Shown here: piece after piece, positions 14,958-24,273 of the stretch
How positions within the stretch are numbered: the stretch's first letter is position 1
How the letters are laid out: each line of letters starts with the position of its first letter
Source: Niveispirillum sp.
Lineage (GTDB): Bacteria; Pseudomonadota; Alphaproteobacteria; Azospirillales; Azospirillaceae
Reading direction: 5' to 3'
Length of the DNA: 48,269 nt
Assembly (NCBI RefSeq): GCF_017996735.1
Contig: NZ_JAGOGJ010000044.1
Location: forward strand, 1 to 48,269
Notes under the pieces: model-generated
The model's input: the letters and a program-made list of their open reading frames with translations, nothing else
Told to the model about the DNA's origin: nothing
The model's database searches: none
Translations under genes and position numbers: made by a program

Positions 14958-15725
14958 ATGACGGCACCCGTCATTTCCGTCCGGGGGTTGAAGACACGCT
15001 TCGGCGCGCAGGTCGTGCATGACGGTGTCGATCTGGATGTCACCAAGGGAGAGGTCATCGGCCTGGTCGGCGGGTCGGGCACGGGCAAATCCGTGCTGCT
15101 GCGCGAGATTGTGGGGCTGATGGATCCGTCCGCCGGCACGATCCAGGTGCTGGGCAAGGACACGGCTAACCTGTCGGAACAGGAAAGGCTGGCCCTGCAG
15201 GCGCGCTGGGGCATGCTGTTCCAGGATGGGGCCTTGTTCAGTTCCCTGACGGTCCTGGAAAATATCAAGGTCCCGCTGAAGGAACATACAAACCTGCCGC
15301 CCGACCTGATCGACGAGATAGCGCGGGTGAAGGTGGCCATTGTCGGCCTGCCGCCCGATGCGGGCGACAAGTATCCGTCGCAATTGTCGGGCGGCATGCG
15401 CAAACGGGCCGGTCTGGCCCGCGCGCTGGCCATGGACCCGGAAATCCTGTTCCTGGACGAGCCGACGGCGGGGCTGGACCCGATCGGGGCGGCGGCCTTC
15501 GATGAACTGATCGGTTCCTTGCAGAAAAGCCTGGGCCTCACGGTTTTCATGGTGACCCATGACCTGGACAGTCTATATGCCATCTGTGACCGCATCGCTG
15601 TCCTGGTGGACAAGAAGCTGGTGATCGGTACGATTGACGAGTTGTTGCGCCAGGAGCATCCCTGGATCCGCGACTATTTTCATGGGCCCCGCGGCCGGGC
15701 CGCCAGTGCGGCGAAAGGGAGTTAG
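14958..15725 (+). CDS. mlaF: MlaF-family ABC ATPase
   Basis: 255 residues from the ATG at 14958, 1 bp after mlaE. Motifs are Walker A GGSGTGKS (38-45), Q-loop MLFQDGALFSSLTV, signature LSGGM (143-147), Walker B LFLDEPTAGLDP (164-175) and switch His in VTHDL. It powers the MlaE permease and is cytoplasmic. The FQDGALFSSLTV stretch is characteristic of the MlaF/Ttg2A group. mlaD follows after 3 bp. Confidence 0.94.
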   Translation: MTAPVISVRGLKTRFGAQVVHDGVDLDVTKGEVIGLVGGSGTGKSVLLREIVGLMDPSAGTIQVLGKDTANLSEQERLALQARWGMLFQDGALFSSLTVLENIKVPLKEHTNLPPDLIDEIARVKVAIVGLPPDAGDKYPSQLSGGMRKRAGLARALAMDPEILFLDEPTAGLDPIGAAAFDELIGSLQKSLGLTVFMVTHDLDSLYAICDRIAVLVDKKLVIGTIDELLRQEHPWIRDYFHGPRGRAASAAKGS

Positions 15726-15728
15726 GGC

Positions 15729-16667
15729 ATGGAAACACGGGCCAATTACACGGCTGTCGGTGCCTTCGTCCTGGCACTGGCCGCGGCGGCGTTTGTCTTT
15801 GTCATCTGGCTGGCCAAGGTCCAGTTCGACAAGGCGATCCAGCCCTATTACATCATGGTCACAGGTACCGTGACGGGGCTGGTGGAAGGCGGACCAGTGC
15901 GCTATCGCGGTGTCAATGTCGGCACCGTCAGCGATATCCGCATCAATCCCGAGAATGTCGAGGAAGTCCGGCTGACCATCGAGGTGCCAGAGGATACGCC
16001 CATCAAGACCGACGCCATCGCCTCGCTGGAGCCGGTGGGCGTGACGGGCGGCGTCTATGTCGAGATCGCGGGTGGCAGCAAGGATGCGCCGATGCTGCGT
16101 GATAAGGTGAAGGGCATTCCCGTCATCCCGTCAAAGGAAAGTTCCATCGCCGCCGTTCTGTCCAAGGCGCCTGAGGTGCTTGAGAATCTGATGAAGATCT
16201 CTGAACGCCTGACCCAGTTGCTGAATGACGACAACCAGAAATCCATCGGCACGCTACTGGCCAACCTGGCCCAGGCATCGGGCAATGCCAATGACACGAT
16301 GCGCAATGCCAACCTGCTGATCGTTGATCTGCGGCAGCATGCCGATACGCTGAGCAAACAGGCGGAAGTCCTGATGACCACCGCCAACGATACCGTGGGC
16401 AAGGTGGGCCGCGACACGACCGTGATCACCGCTGAACTGGCCAAGACTAGCAAAGAGATCAATAAGTTGTCAGCTTCTCTTGCCGGTATGATTGAAGAGA
16501 ACCGGGAGCCGATCCGCGATTTCACGGCCACCGGTCTTTACGATCTCTCGCAATTGCTGATCCATCTGCAGGACCTGACCAACAATCTCAGCCGCGTGTC
16601 GCGCCGGCTGGAGCGCGATCCGACCGACCTTCTGTTCGGCGGCAACAGCGGAGTGAAAGCGGAATGA
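15729..16667 (+). CDS. mlaD: MlaD-family MCE protein
   Basis: 312 residues with one N-terminal membrane helix (ALAAAAFVFVIWLA) and one MCE domain at ~40-120: VTGLVEGGPVRYRGVNVGTVSDI and VTGGVYVEIAGGS. A long helical/coiled-coil region follows (~150-290, heptad-like Leu spacing), which in MCE proteins builds the lipid channel across the periplasm. It is an inner-membrane-anchored partner of MlaE and MlaF. The length and C-terminal coil are nearer to the alphaproteobacterial MlaD type than to E. coli MlaD (183). Its stop overlaps the next gene by ATGA. Confidence 0.92.
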   Translation: METRANYTAVGAFVLALAAAAFVFVIWLAKVQFDKAIQPYYIMVTGTVTGLVEGGPVRYRGVNVGTVSDIRINPENVEEVRLTIEVPEDTPIKTDAIASLEPVGVTGGVYVEIAGGSKDAPMLRDKVKGIPVIPSKESSIAAVLSKAPEVLENLMKISERLTQLLNDDNQKSIGTLLANLAQASGNANDTMRNANLLIVDLRQHADTLSKQAEVLMTTANDTVGKVGRDTTVITAELAKTSKEINKLSASLAGMIEENREPIRDFTATGLYDLSQLLIHLQDLTNNLSRVSRRLERDPTDLLFGGNSGVKAE

Positions 16668-17356
16668 CCCTTCCCAAATCCCTGAACCGCCGCCATCTGC
16701 TGGCGCTCGGCTCCGCCCTGCCGCTGGCCGCCTGCTCGCCCGCCACGTTCCTGACCGGCGGCAAGGCGCAGAAGATTTTTGTTCTGACCCCGGCGCGGGA
16801 GTTCACGGCCGGTCTGGCCCGCGCGCCGTGGCAGTTGCTGGTGGAAACGCCGCTGGCCAATGCCGCCATCGATACGCCGCGCATCATGCTGGGGGAGAAT
16901 TCCAACCGCATGACCTATTATTCCGGCGCCACCTGGGCTGACACGGCGCCGGACATGATGCAGAATCTGCTGGTTGAGAGCTTCGAAAACAGCCGGCGCA
17001 TTGTGGCAGTCGGCGTTGAACGGTCGGGCCTGCGGGCCGATTTCATCCTGAAGGCCGACCTGCGCGACTTCCAGGCCAATTACAAGGGCCATGATTCGCG
17101 CGATACCGCGCCGGAGGCGGTGGTGCGCATCAATGCCAAGCTGGTGCGTCTGCCCCGCCGCAACATCGTGGCTGGCGACACGTTCGAAGCCACGGTGCGC
17201 GCCGCAAGCCCCGCGCTGGAGGATATCGTCCGCGCCTTCGATCAGGCGACGGGGGCCGTGCTGCGCCGGATTGTCGAATGGACGCTGCAGCAGGGCATGA
17301 CCAATGTGGATGCCTATCCGCTGGCCTGGGCCGCAGAGCCGGCTTCTTTCCGTTGA
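16664..17356 (+). CDS. ABC-type transport auxiliary lipoprotein (PqiC/DUF330-like)
   Basis: 230 residues with an N-terminal signal containing NRRHLLALGSALPLAAC; the lipobox Cys is residue 24. The mature part has FVLTPAREF, ISTPRIMLGENSNRMTYYSGATWAD-like features and DLRDFQANY, the pattern of auxiliary lipoproteins that accompany MCE transporters (PqiC is the E. coli analogue). It probably sits in the outer membrane and receives the MlaD channel. The ATG overlaps the mlaD stop, so it belongs to the operon. Confidence 0.88.
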   Translation: MTLPKSLNRRHLLALGSALPLAACSPATFLTGGKAQKIFVLTPAREFTAGLARAPWQLLVETPLANAAIDTPRIMLGENSNRMTYYSGATWADTAPDMMQNLLVESFENSRRIVAVGVERSGLRADFILKADLRDFQANYKGHDSRDTAPEAVVRINAKLVRLPRRNIVAGDTFEATVRAASPALEDIVRAFDQATGAVLRRIVEWTLQQGMTNVDAYPLAWAAEPASFR

Positions 17357-17371
17357 CCGGGGATTGAGCGC

Positions 17372-18352
17372 TTGACCCGTTTTCTATTTTCGTCCGCCCT
17401 TGCGGCACTGGCCCTGACGCTGCTGCCCTGCATTGTGCCTGCCATGGCCCAGCAGCCGCAGCCCAAATCCGTCGTCGTGGCCAGCGGGACCGTCACCGGC
17501 CTTTATTATCCTGTGGCCGGCGCCATCTGCCGGCAGATGAACCAGGAACGGCCGCGCCATGGGCTGCGTTGTCTGGTGGAGGCCACGGAAGGGCCGGTCC
17601 AGAATCTGAATGCGTTGCGGGCGGGTGAGGTCGATCTGGCATTGGTGCAGTCCGACTGGCAGGCGGCGGCCGTGCGGGGCGATGGCCGCTTTGCCGGTGC
17701 CGGCCCGTTCACCGATCTGCGTGCCGTTGCCACCCTGCATGCCGAAACCATCACCCTTTTGGTACGACCGGAGGCGGAGATCGATGAGTTGTCCAAGTTG
17801 AAGGGCAAGCGCGTCAATCTGGGGCCGCGCGGTTCCGCCCTGCGCAACCTGTCGGATCTGGTGATCGATGCGGCGGGTGTCCGCCTGCCGGACGATGCCG
17901 ACATGGCGCCCGACGCGGCGCTGGCCGCCCTGTGTGCCGGACAGTTGGATGCGGCCTTCTTTGCCGTCGGTCATCCCAATGCCAGCATCATGCAGGCGAC
18001 GGCCCAATGCGGGGCGGCGCCGCTGGCCGTGACCGGTGCCGGTATCGACAAGCTTCTGACGGGGCGCAAGGACCTGACGCGCGCCGCCATTCCGGCCAAC
18101 CTCTATCCCGGTGTGCAGGAAGAGGTGGCGACCATCGGCGTGGCGGCCACCCTGGTCACCCGTGCCAATGTACCCGAGGCCATCATCGCGGAGGTGATGC
18201 GCGTGCTGCTGGAGGAACGGTCCGAACTGTCCGGCCAGCATCCGGTGTTCAATGGGGTGACGGTTGATGGCATGGCGGACCGGGGCCGCACGGCCCCCCT
18301 GCACCCTGCCGCCGCCGCAGCCTTTGCCGCCACGGGGCCGGCCAAACGCTGA
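17372..18352 (+). CDS. TAXI-family TRAP solute-binding protein
   Basis: 326 residues with a Sec signal ending AMAQQ. The TAXI fold is recognised by VASGTVTGLYYPVAGAICRQMN, the NLNALRAGEVDLALVQSDWQ helix, and KGKRVNLGPRGSALRNLSD. Family members bind solutes such as glutamate for tripartite TRAP transporters. Here no TRAP membrane subunit is present. The gene begins (TTG, GGGGA upstream) 15 bp after the auxiliary lipoprotein of the mla operon, so it is probably co-transcribed with a lipid transporter. It could be a sensor or accessory subunit; the function is unproven. Confidence 0.85.
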   Translation: MTRFLFSSALAALALTLLPCIVPAMAQQPQPKSVVVASGTVTGLYYPVAGAICRQMNQERPRHGLRCLVEATEGPVQNLNALRAGEVDLALVQSDWQAAAVRGDGRFAGAGPFTDLRAVATLHAETITLLVRPEAEIDELSKLKGKRVNLGPRGSALRNLSDLVIDAAGVRLPDDADMAPDAALAALCAGQLDAAFFAVGHPNASIMQATAQCGAAPLAVTGAGIDKLLTGRKDLTRAAIPANLYPGVQEEVATIGVAATLVTRANVPEAIIAEVMRVLLEERSELSGQHPVFNGVTVDGMADRGRTAPLHPAAAAAFAATGPAKR

Positions 18353-18620
18353 TCCAACGATTCGTTGCGTGATCGCCTACGGACAAGGGCCATGCTCCGT
18401 CCGGACCGGGTGCCGGGCGCAAAAGACCTATCCTTCCGGATGATGGTTTTAGCTCGCTCTGCGTGGCACGAGTGGTTTGTTTCGGTTTGTTCTTCTTTTT
18501 GGCGTTCGCAATTGGCAGCGGCTTGCACTAAATGTTAAGGAAACACGAGCGACGCTTGGCTGCCGGCCGTCAGGCCGCCATGTCATCGCCCGGTCGTCCC
18601 AGGGAGGGTTTGTCCACCCC
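18353..18620. other. 268-bp spacer before DUF2336
   Basis: No open frame with coding character is seen. The part at 18470-18535 is relatively T-rich and is the best place for the DUF2336 promoter, but I see no convincing -35/-10 pair. A sigma-54-like string at 18512-18527 has the wrong spacing (see rejected items). Confidence 0.4.
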
Positions 18621-19727
18621 ATGTCCGACAAGTTGTCCCAGCAGGATGTTCAGCGGCTGCTGACCGATCCTTCGCCCAATACCCGCGCCGAGATGGCCGG
18701 GAAGGTCGCGCAGCATTTCTCCGCGACGGATCTGTCGGCGTCGGAAAGGGTGCTGGCCGAGGACATCGTGCGCATCATGGCGCGCGACGTGACGACCCGC
18801 GTGCGGGCCGCCCTGGCCGAAAGCCTGAAGACCAATTCCGGCATCCCGCGTGACATCGCCCTGTCCATGGCGCGTGACGTGGAAGAGGTGTCGCTGCCCT
18901 TCATCGAGGTCTCGACCGTCCTGACGGATGAGGATCTGGTGGAGATCATCCGCTCCGGCTCCTCTGAAAAGCAGACGGCGGTCGCCAAGCGCCCCAACGT
19001 GACCGAGTCCGTCGCCGACGCCCTGGTCGAACGCGGCAGCGAGAAGGCCGTGGCGACGTTGATGTCGAACGACACGGCCGCTGTCGGCGAAAAGGCCCTT
19101 GTCAAGGCATTGGACCGGTTCCCCGATAGCGAGACGGTGGCCGCCCCCATGGTCAACCGGGCCAAGCTGCCCGTGACCGTTGCCGAACGGCTGGTGGCCC
19201 TGGTCTCCGAACAGCTACGCGAACGGCTGGTCGCCAAGCATGAACTGCCCAACGATATGGCCGCCGACATCGTCATCCAGACGCGCGAGAAGGCCACCTA
19301 TGGTCTGGTCGGCGGCGCCGGTGATGCGGATCTGGAAAAGCTGGTGGTGCAACTGCGCCGCAGCCACCGCCTGACCCCGTCGCTGCTGCTGCGGGCGCTG
19401 TGCATGGGCGATGTGCCGTTCTTTGAAATGGCCATGGCGCAACTGGGCCAGGTGCCGGTGAACAACGCCCGGCTGCTGATCCATGATGCCGGCCGGCTGG
19501 GTCTTAAATCCCTGTTCGACCGTACGGGCCTGCCGCCCAAGCTGTATCCGCCGCTGCGTATCGCGCTGGATGTGGCGAACGAGACGGATTTCGACGGTCT
19601 GGACCATGATCTGGAACGTCACCGCCGCCGTATGCTGGAACGTATCCTGACCCAGTTCGAGGAACTGGCCAGTGACGATGTCGATTATCTGCTGACCAAG
19701 CTGAGCGACCTGACGGCGGCGGCCTAG
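18621..19727 (+). CDS. DUF2336 protein
   Basis: 368 residues from the ATG at 18621; a 48-codon upstream extension is low quality. It matches the DUF2336 family, common in alphaproteobacteria and of unknown function. The protein is built of HEAT-like helical repeats: SPNTRAEMAGKVA, DVTTRVRAALAESLK, SEKQTAVAKRPNVTESVADALVERG and VGEKALVKALDRFPDSE. The C-terminal half carries LTPSLLLRALCMGDVPFFEMAMAQL and RMLERILTQFE, the DUF2336 core. No signal or membrane helix, so it is cytoplasmic. It is monocistronic and faces the glutamine synthetase-like gene. Confidence 0.85.
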   Translation: MSDKLSQQDVQRLLTDPSPNTRAEMAGKVAQHFSATDLSASERVLAEDIVRIMARDVTTRVRAALAESLKTNSGIPRDIALSMARDVEEVSLPFIEVSTVLTDEDLVEIIRSGSSEKQTAVAKRPNVTESVADALVERGSEKAVATLMSNDTAAVGEKALVKALDRFPDSETVAAPMVNRAKLPVTVAERLVALVSEQLRERLVAKHELPNDMAADIVIQTREKATYGLVGGAGDADLEKLVVQLRRSHRLTPSLLLRALCMGDVPFFEMAMAQLGQVPVNNARLLIHDAGRLGLKSLFDRTGLPPKLYPPLRIALDVANETDFDGLDHDLERHRRRMLERILTQFEELASDDVDYLLTKLSDLTAAA

Positions 19728-19742
19728 GCTTTTGGCGTTGCT

Positions 19743-19896
19743 CCCTCACCCTCCCGTCTGCTGACGCATCCGGGCCCCTCCCTCTCCCGCAAGGCGGGCG
19801 AGGGGAGGAAATTTGCCGCTAGGCTTGATTTTTGCCCCTCGCCCACGAAAGTGGGAGAGGGAGGGGCCCAAGCCGGAAGGCTTGGGAGGGTGAGGG
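19743..19896. repeat. Dispersed inverted repeat, copy A
   Basis: 154 bp with perfect 13-bp ends CCCTCACCCTCCC and GGGAGGGTGAGGG. Inside, GGGCCCCTCCCTCTCCCGC is answered by GTGGGAGAGGGAGGGGCCC, so the whole element folds on itself. It fills most of the spacer between two convergent genes (DUF2336 and the glutamine synthetase-like gene) and shares ends and core with 36990-37127 and, less closely, 31391-31622. A REP/MITE-like family is likely, and it may act as a two-way terminator. Confidence 0.8.
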
Positions 19897-19957
19897 TGAA
19901 ACGGCAACCCGAACCACGAAACCCGGGAGTGTGTGAGGGTACGAAGCCCCCCACTCC

Positions 19958-21328
19958 TCACCCCCGTAGATACCATTCCCATTCCAGCGGCGTGACCCGC
20001 TGGTTGAACTTGGCGCGCTCGGCCCGTTTTGTGATGGCGTAGGTATCCACGAACGCATCCCCCAGCCAGCGGCGCAGCACGGCCGATCCCTGGAACAGGT
20101 CCAGGGCCGCGCCCCATTCATCGGGCAGGCGCGGGGCGTCGGCCTCATATGCGTTGCCTTCCAGGGCCGGGCCGGGATCAATCCGGCCATCCAACCCGTG
20201 CAGAAGCCCGGCCAGCATCCCGGCCAGCACCAGATACGGATTCGCGTCGGCCCCGGCGATACGGTACTCGACGCGGCGGCTGTCCGGCCCCCCGGCGGGG
20301 ATGCGCAGCGGGGCCGTGCGGTTGTTCACGCCCCAGGCGATGACGGTGGGCGCATAGGAGCCGGTCTGGAAACGCCGCCAGCTATTGGCGCCGGGGGCGG
20401 CCAGCGCCATGCAGGCGGGCATGGTTTCCGCCATGCCGCCGATGGCATGGCGCAGGGCGTCGGACCCTTCCGCCGCTTCGGCCGCAAAGATGTTGCGGCC
20501 GTCCTTGTCCAGCACGCTCATATGGATATGCATGCCGCTGCTGGCTTGATCGCTATAGGGTTTGGCCATGAAACTGGCCTCATACCCATGGCGGTGCGCC
20601 ACGCCCCGCACCGCCCGCTTGAACAGCACGGCATCGTCGGCGGCGCGCAGGGCGTCGGGGCGATGGGACAGGGTGATCTCATACTGGCCCGGTCCATATT
20701 CGGCGATGGCGGTGCCGGCGGGGATACCCTGGGCCTGTGCCGCCGCCGTGATCTCGTCCAGCACCTCCTCGAAATCCTCCAGTTCCATCAGGCCATAGAC
20801 CTGTGTCCGGTTCTGGGGCAGGCCGCTGCGTTTTGATACGGGCGGGCTGGGCGGTGCGTCGGCGGCGCGGTCGCGGTTGAACAGATAGAATTCCAATTCG
20901 ATGGCCACCATGGGCGTCAGTCCCCGACGCGACAGTTCCGCCACCAGGGCCTCCACCAGCGCGCGCGGCGCATAGGGGAAGGGGGAGCCGTCGCCATCAC
21001 GCATGGACAGCATCACCTGACCCAGCGGCTTGGCGGCCCAGGGCACGGGCGTCAGCGTGCCGGCCACGGGGCGGCAGATGCGGTCGGGCACGCCCTTTTC
21101 GACGGACATGCCCGTTTCCTCCACCGTGTCGCCGGTGATGTCGACGGCGAAGGTGCAGCCCGGGAAGGCCACGCCCTCCTTCCACACTTTCGACAATTCG
21201 TCGATCGGCACCCGTTTACCCCGGAACACCCCGCACAGATCGGGCAGCAGCACATCGACGGCCGTGATGGCCGGATGCTGCTGCCGGAAAATCTCGATCT
21301 CGTGGAACAGGTCGGGGCTGCTGGTCAT
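19958..21328 (-). CDS. Glutamine synthetase-family enzyme, PuuA-like
   Basis: 456 residues from the ATG at 21328; in-frame ATGs at 21346 and 21367 add a Pro-rich leader. The GS fold is clear: FRGKRVPIDEL and VDITGDTVEETG in the N-domain; catalytic-domain motifs ELEFYLFNRD, EYGPGQYEITLSH, GMHIHMSVLD and NRTAPLRIPAGG. PuuA-type enzymes ligate glutamate to an amine such as putrescine, the first step of gamma-glutamylated polyamine breakdown. A PuuC-like aldehyde dehydrogenase lies 8 kb away. There is no adjacent PuuB or PuuD, so the substrate remains open. It is divergent from the hybrid kinase gene. Confidence 0.85.
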   Translation of the reverse strand: MTSSPDLFHEIEIFRQQHPAITAVDVLLPDLCGVFRGKRVPIDELSKVWKEGVAFPGCTFAVDITGDTVEETGMSVEKGVPDRICRPVAGTLTPVPWAAKPLGQVMLSMRDGDGSPFPYAPRALVEALVAELSRRGLTPMVAIELEFYLFNRDRAADAPPSPPVSKRSGLPQNRTQVYGLMELEDFEEVLDEITAAAQAQGIPAGTAIAEYGPGQYEITLSHRPDALRAADDAVLFKRAVRGVAHRHGYEASFMAKPYSDQASSGMHIHMSVLDKDGRNIFAAEAAEGSDALRHAIGGMAETMPACMALAAPGANSWRRFQTGSYAPTVIAWGVNNRTAPLRIPAGGPDSRRVEYRIAGADANPYLVLAGMLAGLLHGLDGRIDPGPALEGNAYEADAPRLPDEWGAALDLFQGSAVLRRWLGDAFVDTYAITKRAERAKFNQRVTPLEWEWYLRG

Positions 21329-21516
21329 TCCGGGGGGCGTTCCCATCGCGGTTGGTAAGGGGGGCATGGCAGCAGGGGGCGCCGGTGCTGTCAAGGCGGC
21401 CGGGCGCCGGGGTGGATTGAAACAATTGTATCCATGGGGGCAGGGCGCGGGTTCTTGCCCCGACCCAAGCCTTGCGCGCATAAAGGAGCAGCTTCTTTGC
21501 GACGGGGCCGCAGGGC

Positions 21517-23871
21517 ATGTTCAGGACCATCCGCTTCAAACTGGCCGCGGCGTTCGCGGTGGCCGTGCTGGCGGCCGTGACCATTGGATTGGTGGCGGTG
21601 CTGGTGGTGCGGTCCACGGGCGATCTTGTGATCCGCATGTATGACCAGCCGTTGCAGGCCATCAATTACGCCCGGCTGGCCCAGACAAATTTTGTCATGC
21701 TGGACCTGATGGTTGATCGGGCCCTGAAATCGCCAAACGGCCTGCCGGAGAATTTCCGCGAGGACCTTGATATCAATGATGAGGATTTCCTGGCCAGTCT
21801 GGACGTGGTGGAGGAGCGCGGCCTCAACCCGGAAATCCGTACCTATACGGCCCGCATCCGCGAACAGAATGCCGACTGGCTGGCCGCCGTCCGGCAATTG
21901 ACGGAGATGCAGGGAACATCCCCTGATCATGCATCGGCTATGGAGGGCATGGAAAGGCTGGGGGCTGGCATCATCACCAACCTTGAAATCGTCACCCAGA
22001 TGGCCGCGGAGGACGGGTACCGATTCCGCCTGTCGGCTGAAGAAACGATCAAGGCGGCGGCCGACCGGACCACCCTGCTGATCGCGGCCCTGTTCACGCT
22101 GGTCGTGGGCATCACCATCGCGCTGATCCGCAATATCGTGACGCCGCTGAACCGTCTGACCCGCGCGACCATCCAACTGGCCGGCGGTAACATGGATGTG
22201 GCGGTGCCGCACACATCCCGCCGGGACGAGATTGGCAGTGTCGCCGGCGCACTGGGCGTGTTCAAGGGCGCCATGGAGGTGGTGCGCGAGGCGCAGGAGA
22301 AGGCGGAGGCCGCCACCCGCGCCAAGTCCGAATTCCTGGCCATGATGAGCCATGAAATCCGCACCCCCATGAATGGTGTGCTGGGCCTGACGCGTCTGCT
22401 GCTGCGGTCGGGCCTGAACGAGGAGCAGGCCAAGCTGGCGACCACGGTCCTGCAATCGGGTCAGTCGCTGCTGCGCATTCTGAACGATATCCTGGATTTC
22501 TCCAAGCTGGAGGCCGGGAAGGCCGATATCGAGACCCTGGATTTCGAACTGGTCTCCCTGATGGCCGGCACCAGTATGCTGATGCGCAACCGGGCAGAGG
22601 AAAAGGACCTCTGGCTGCGGGAGGAGGTGGACGAGGCGCTGCCCGTCTATCTGAAGGGCGATCCCAACCGGCTCCGGCAAATCATGCTGAACCTTGTGGG
22701 CAATGCCATCAAGTTCACGGAAACCGGCGGCGTGACCCTGCGTGCCGGCGCATGCGCCCAGGGGACGCGGCTGCGGGTGGAGGTGGCCGATACAGGCATC
22801 GGCATATCGGAGGCGGCGCGGTCCAAGCTGTTCGGCAGCTTCGTCCAGGCCGACAGTTCCATCACGCGGCGATTCGGCGGCACCGGTCTGGGGCTTGCCA
22901 TCTGCAAGAAGCTGGTGGAGGCCATGGGCGGCACCATCGGCGTGGACAGCGTCCAGGGCCAGGGCAGCACATTCTGGTTTGAAATCCCGCTGGTGGAGGG
23001 CAGCCCCATCACGGCGGATGCCGCCGGCGATTATGACGAACATGCGGTGCGGCCGCTGCGTATCCTTGTGGCTGATGACAATGCCATCAACCGCAAGGTG
23101 CTGGCCGGCGCCCTGGCCGAGCATGGCCATATGGTGCTGTTTGCCGAGGATGGAGAGACGGCCGTCGCCATGGTGCGCGATGCCGACCCGCCGCTGGATC
23201 TGGTGCTGATGGATGTGCATATGCCGCGCATGGACGGCATGACGGCCACACGGGCCATCCGTGCCCTGCCGGGACCGGCATCCGGCGTGCTGATCGTGGC
23301 GGCGACGGCCAGCGTCGGCGGCAATGGGGTGCAGCGCTGCCTGGATGCCGGCATGAATGCCTATGTGTCCAAACCCATCGACCCGGCCAACCTGTTCAAG
23401 GTCATCCACCGCCTGTTCCCCGATGGCGAGGGGCCGCCGGCTGAATTCGATATCGAGATGGCAGACGCCGGGGCAACCGCCGGCTCGCTGCTGACCGGCA
23501 CGGAACCCTTCGTGGCCGACATGCTGACCGACATGGCCGACAGCATGGGGCCTGACATGGCGCTGGACCTGATCGACACGTTCTTGTCGATTCTGCCGGA
23601 GGTGGAGCCGGACCTGTTCCCCAGCGACGGAACGCCCCAGCCGCAGCAGGTGGCGGAGGTGGCGCATTCCCTGAAATCGGCGGCCGGCAGTCTGGGGCTG
23701 GCCCAAGTGTACCGCACGGCGGCATCGGTGGAGGCGGCGGGCCAAACGGGCGACTCGGCGGGTCTGGCTTCCTTGTTATCGCAACTCCGCGTTGATCTGG
23801 ATGAAGGCGTGGTCTGGCTGCGTGAAAGACGCGCCATGGTCGAGGCCGCCATGGCGGAGGCCGGCCCATGA
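21517..23871 (+). CDS. Hybrid histidine kinase with REC and Hpt domains
   Basis: 784 residues. A first membrane helix at ~9-31, a periplasmic helical sensor (~32-185), a second helix ~186-204, HAMP (~205-257), HisKA with phospho-His279 in MSHEIRTPMNG, HATPase with NLVGNAIKF, DTGIGI and GGTGLGL, a receiver domain with phospho-Asp566 in LVLMDVHMP, and a C-terminal Hpt with His717 in AHSLKSAAGSLG. This is a complete tripartite phosphorelay protein (ArcB/BarA-like layout). Its stop overlaps the next receiver gene (ATGA). No DNA-binding regulator is in the operon. The signal is unknown. Confidence 0.93.
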   Translation: MFRTIRFKLAAAFAVAVLAAVTIGLVAVLVVRSTGDLVIRMYDQPLQAINYARLAQTNFVMLDLMVDRALKSPNGLPENFREDLDINDEDFLASLDVVEERGLNPEIRTYTARIREQNADWLAAVRQLTEMQGTSPDHASAMEGMERLGAGIITNLEIVTQMAAEDGYRFRLSAEETIKAAADRTTLLIAALFTLVVGITIALIRNIVTPLNRLTRATIQLAGGNMDVAVPHTSRRDEIGSVAGALGVFKGAMEVVREAQEKAEAATRAKSEFLAMMSHEIRTPMNGVLGLTRLLLRSGLNEEQAKLATTVLQSGQSLLRILNDILDFSKLEAGKADIETLDFELVSLMAGTSMLMRNRAEEKDLWLREEVDEALPVYLKGDPNRLRQIMLNLVGNAIKFTETGGVTLRAGACAQGTRLRVEVADTGIGISEAARSKLFGSFVQADSSITRRFGGTGLGLAICKKLVEAMGGTIGVDSVQGQGSTFWFEIPLVEGSPITADAAGDYDEHAVRPLRILVADDNAINRKVLAGALAEHGHMVLFAEDGETAVAMVRDADPPLDLVLMDVHMPRMDGMTATRAIRALPGPASGVLIVAATASVGGNGVQRCLDAGMNAYVSKPIDPANLFKVIHRLFPDGEGPPAEFDIEMADAGATAGSLLTGTEPFVADMLTDMADSMGPDMALDLIDTFLSILPEVEPDLFPSDGTPQPQQVAEVAHSLKSAAGSLGLAQVYRTAASVEAAGQTGDSAGLASLLSQLRVDLDEGVVWLRERRAMVEAAMAEAGP

Positions 23872-24260
23872 CACCGCTGCGGGATGGCGCCGGGCTGCGC
23901 GTTTTGCTGGCCGAAGATAATGCCTTCGAGGCCCGTCTGGTGCAGGGGGTGCTGCGGCAGTTGGGGATCGGCACGATAACCGCCTATCGTGATGGCGCCG
24001 AGGCCATATCGGCGGTGACGCCACAGGCGATGCCATTCCATCTGGTCATTTCGGACTGGAACATGCCGGGCGCCACGGGGCTGGACCTGTTGCGCCATGT
24101 ACGGGCCGTGTGGCGCCACACACCGTTCCTGATGCTGACGGCCCATGCCGGCGTTGACTTCGTCACCAATGCGAAGGCCAATGCCGTCGATGCCTATCTG
24201 GTTAAACCCTTCGCCCCGCGTGAACTGGCCAACCGGGTCACGCTGCTTGTCGCCCGCTGA
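23868..24260 (+). CDS. Single-domain response regulator 1
   Basis: 130 residues, one CheY-like receiver: acidic pair in AEDNAF (16-17), phospho-Asp63 in VISDWNMPG, Thr91 in FLMLTAHAG and Lys113 in YLVKPF. All phosphorylation residues are present and there is no output domain. Overlap with the kinase gene (ATGA) implies coupled translation and makes the kinase Hpt the likely phosphodonor. The SDWNMP signature resembles CheY more than transcriptional regulators. Confidence 0.92.
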   Translation: MTPLRDGAGLRVLLAEDNAFEARLVQGVLRQLGIGTITAYRDGAEAISAVTPQAMPFHLVISDWNMPGATGLDLLRHVRAVWRHTPFLMLTAHAGVDFVTNAKANAVDAYLVKPFAPRELANRVTLLVAR

Positions 24261-24273
24261 AAAGACGCCCCCC

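Noticed and set aside
13694..15613. 639-codon minus-strand open frame opposite mlaE and mlaF
   Set aside because: Antisense to conserved permease and ATPase motifs; no recognisable domain.
17372..18352. A complete TRAP transporter
   Set aside because: Only the binding protein is present. The adjacent membrane genes are MCE/ABC components, not TRAP permeases.
18512..18527. Sigma-54-like string TTGGCAGCGGCTTGCA before the DUF2336 gene
   Set aside because: The GG to GC spacing is one base short of the strict -24/-12 requirement, and neither neighbour suggests nitrogen control.
21391..23745. 784-codon open frame on the minus strand opposite the hybrid kinase
   Set aside because: The sense frame shows every domain of a hybrid kinase; the antisense translation is His/Arg/Gln-rich and low in structure. 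Long antisense frames arise from GC-biased third positions.
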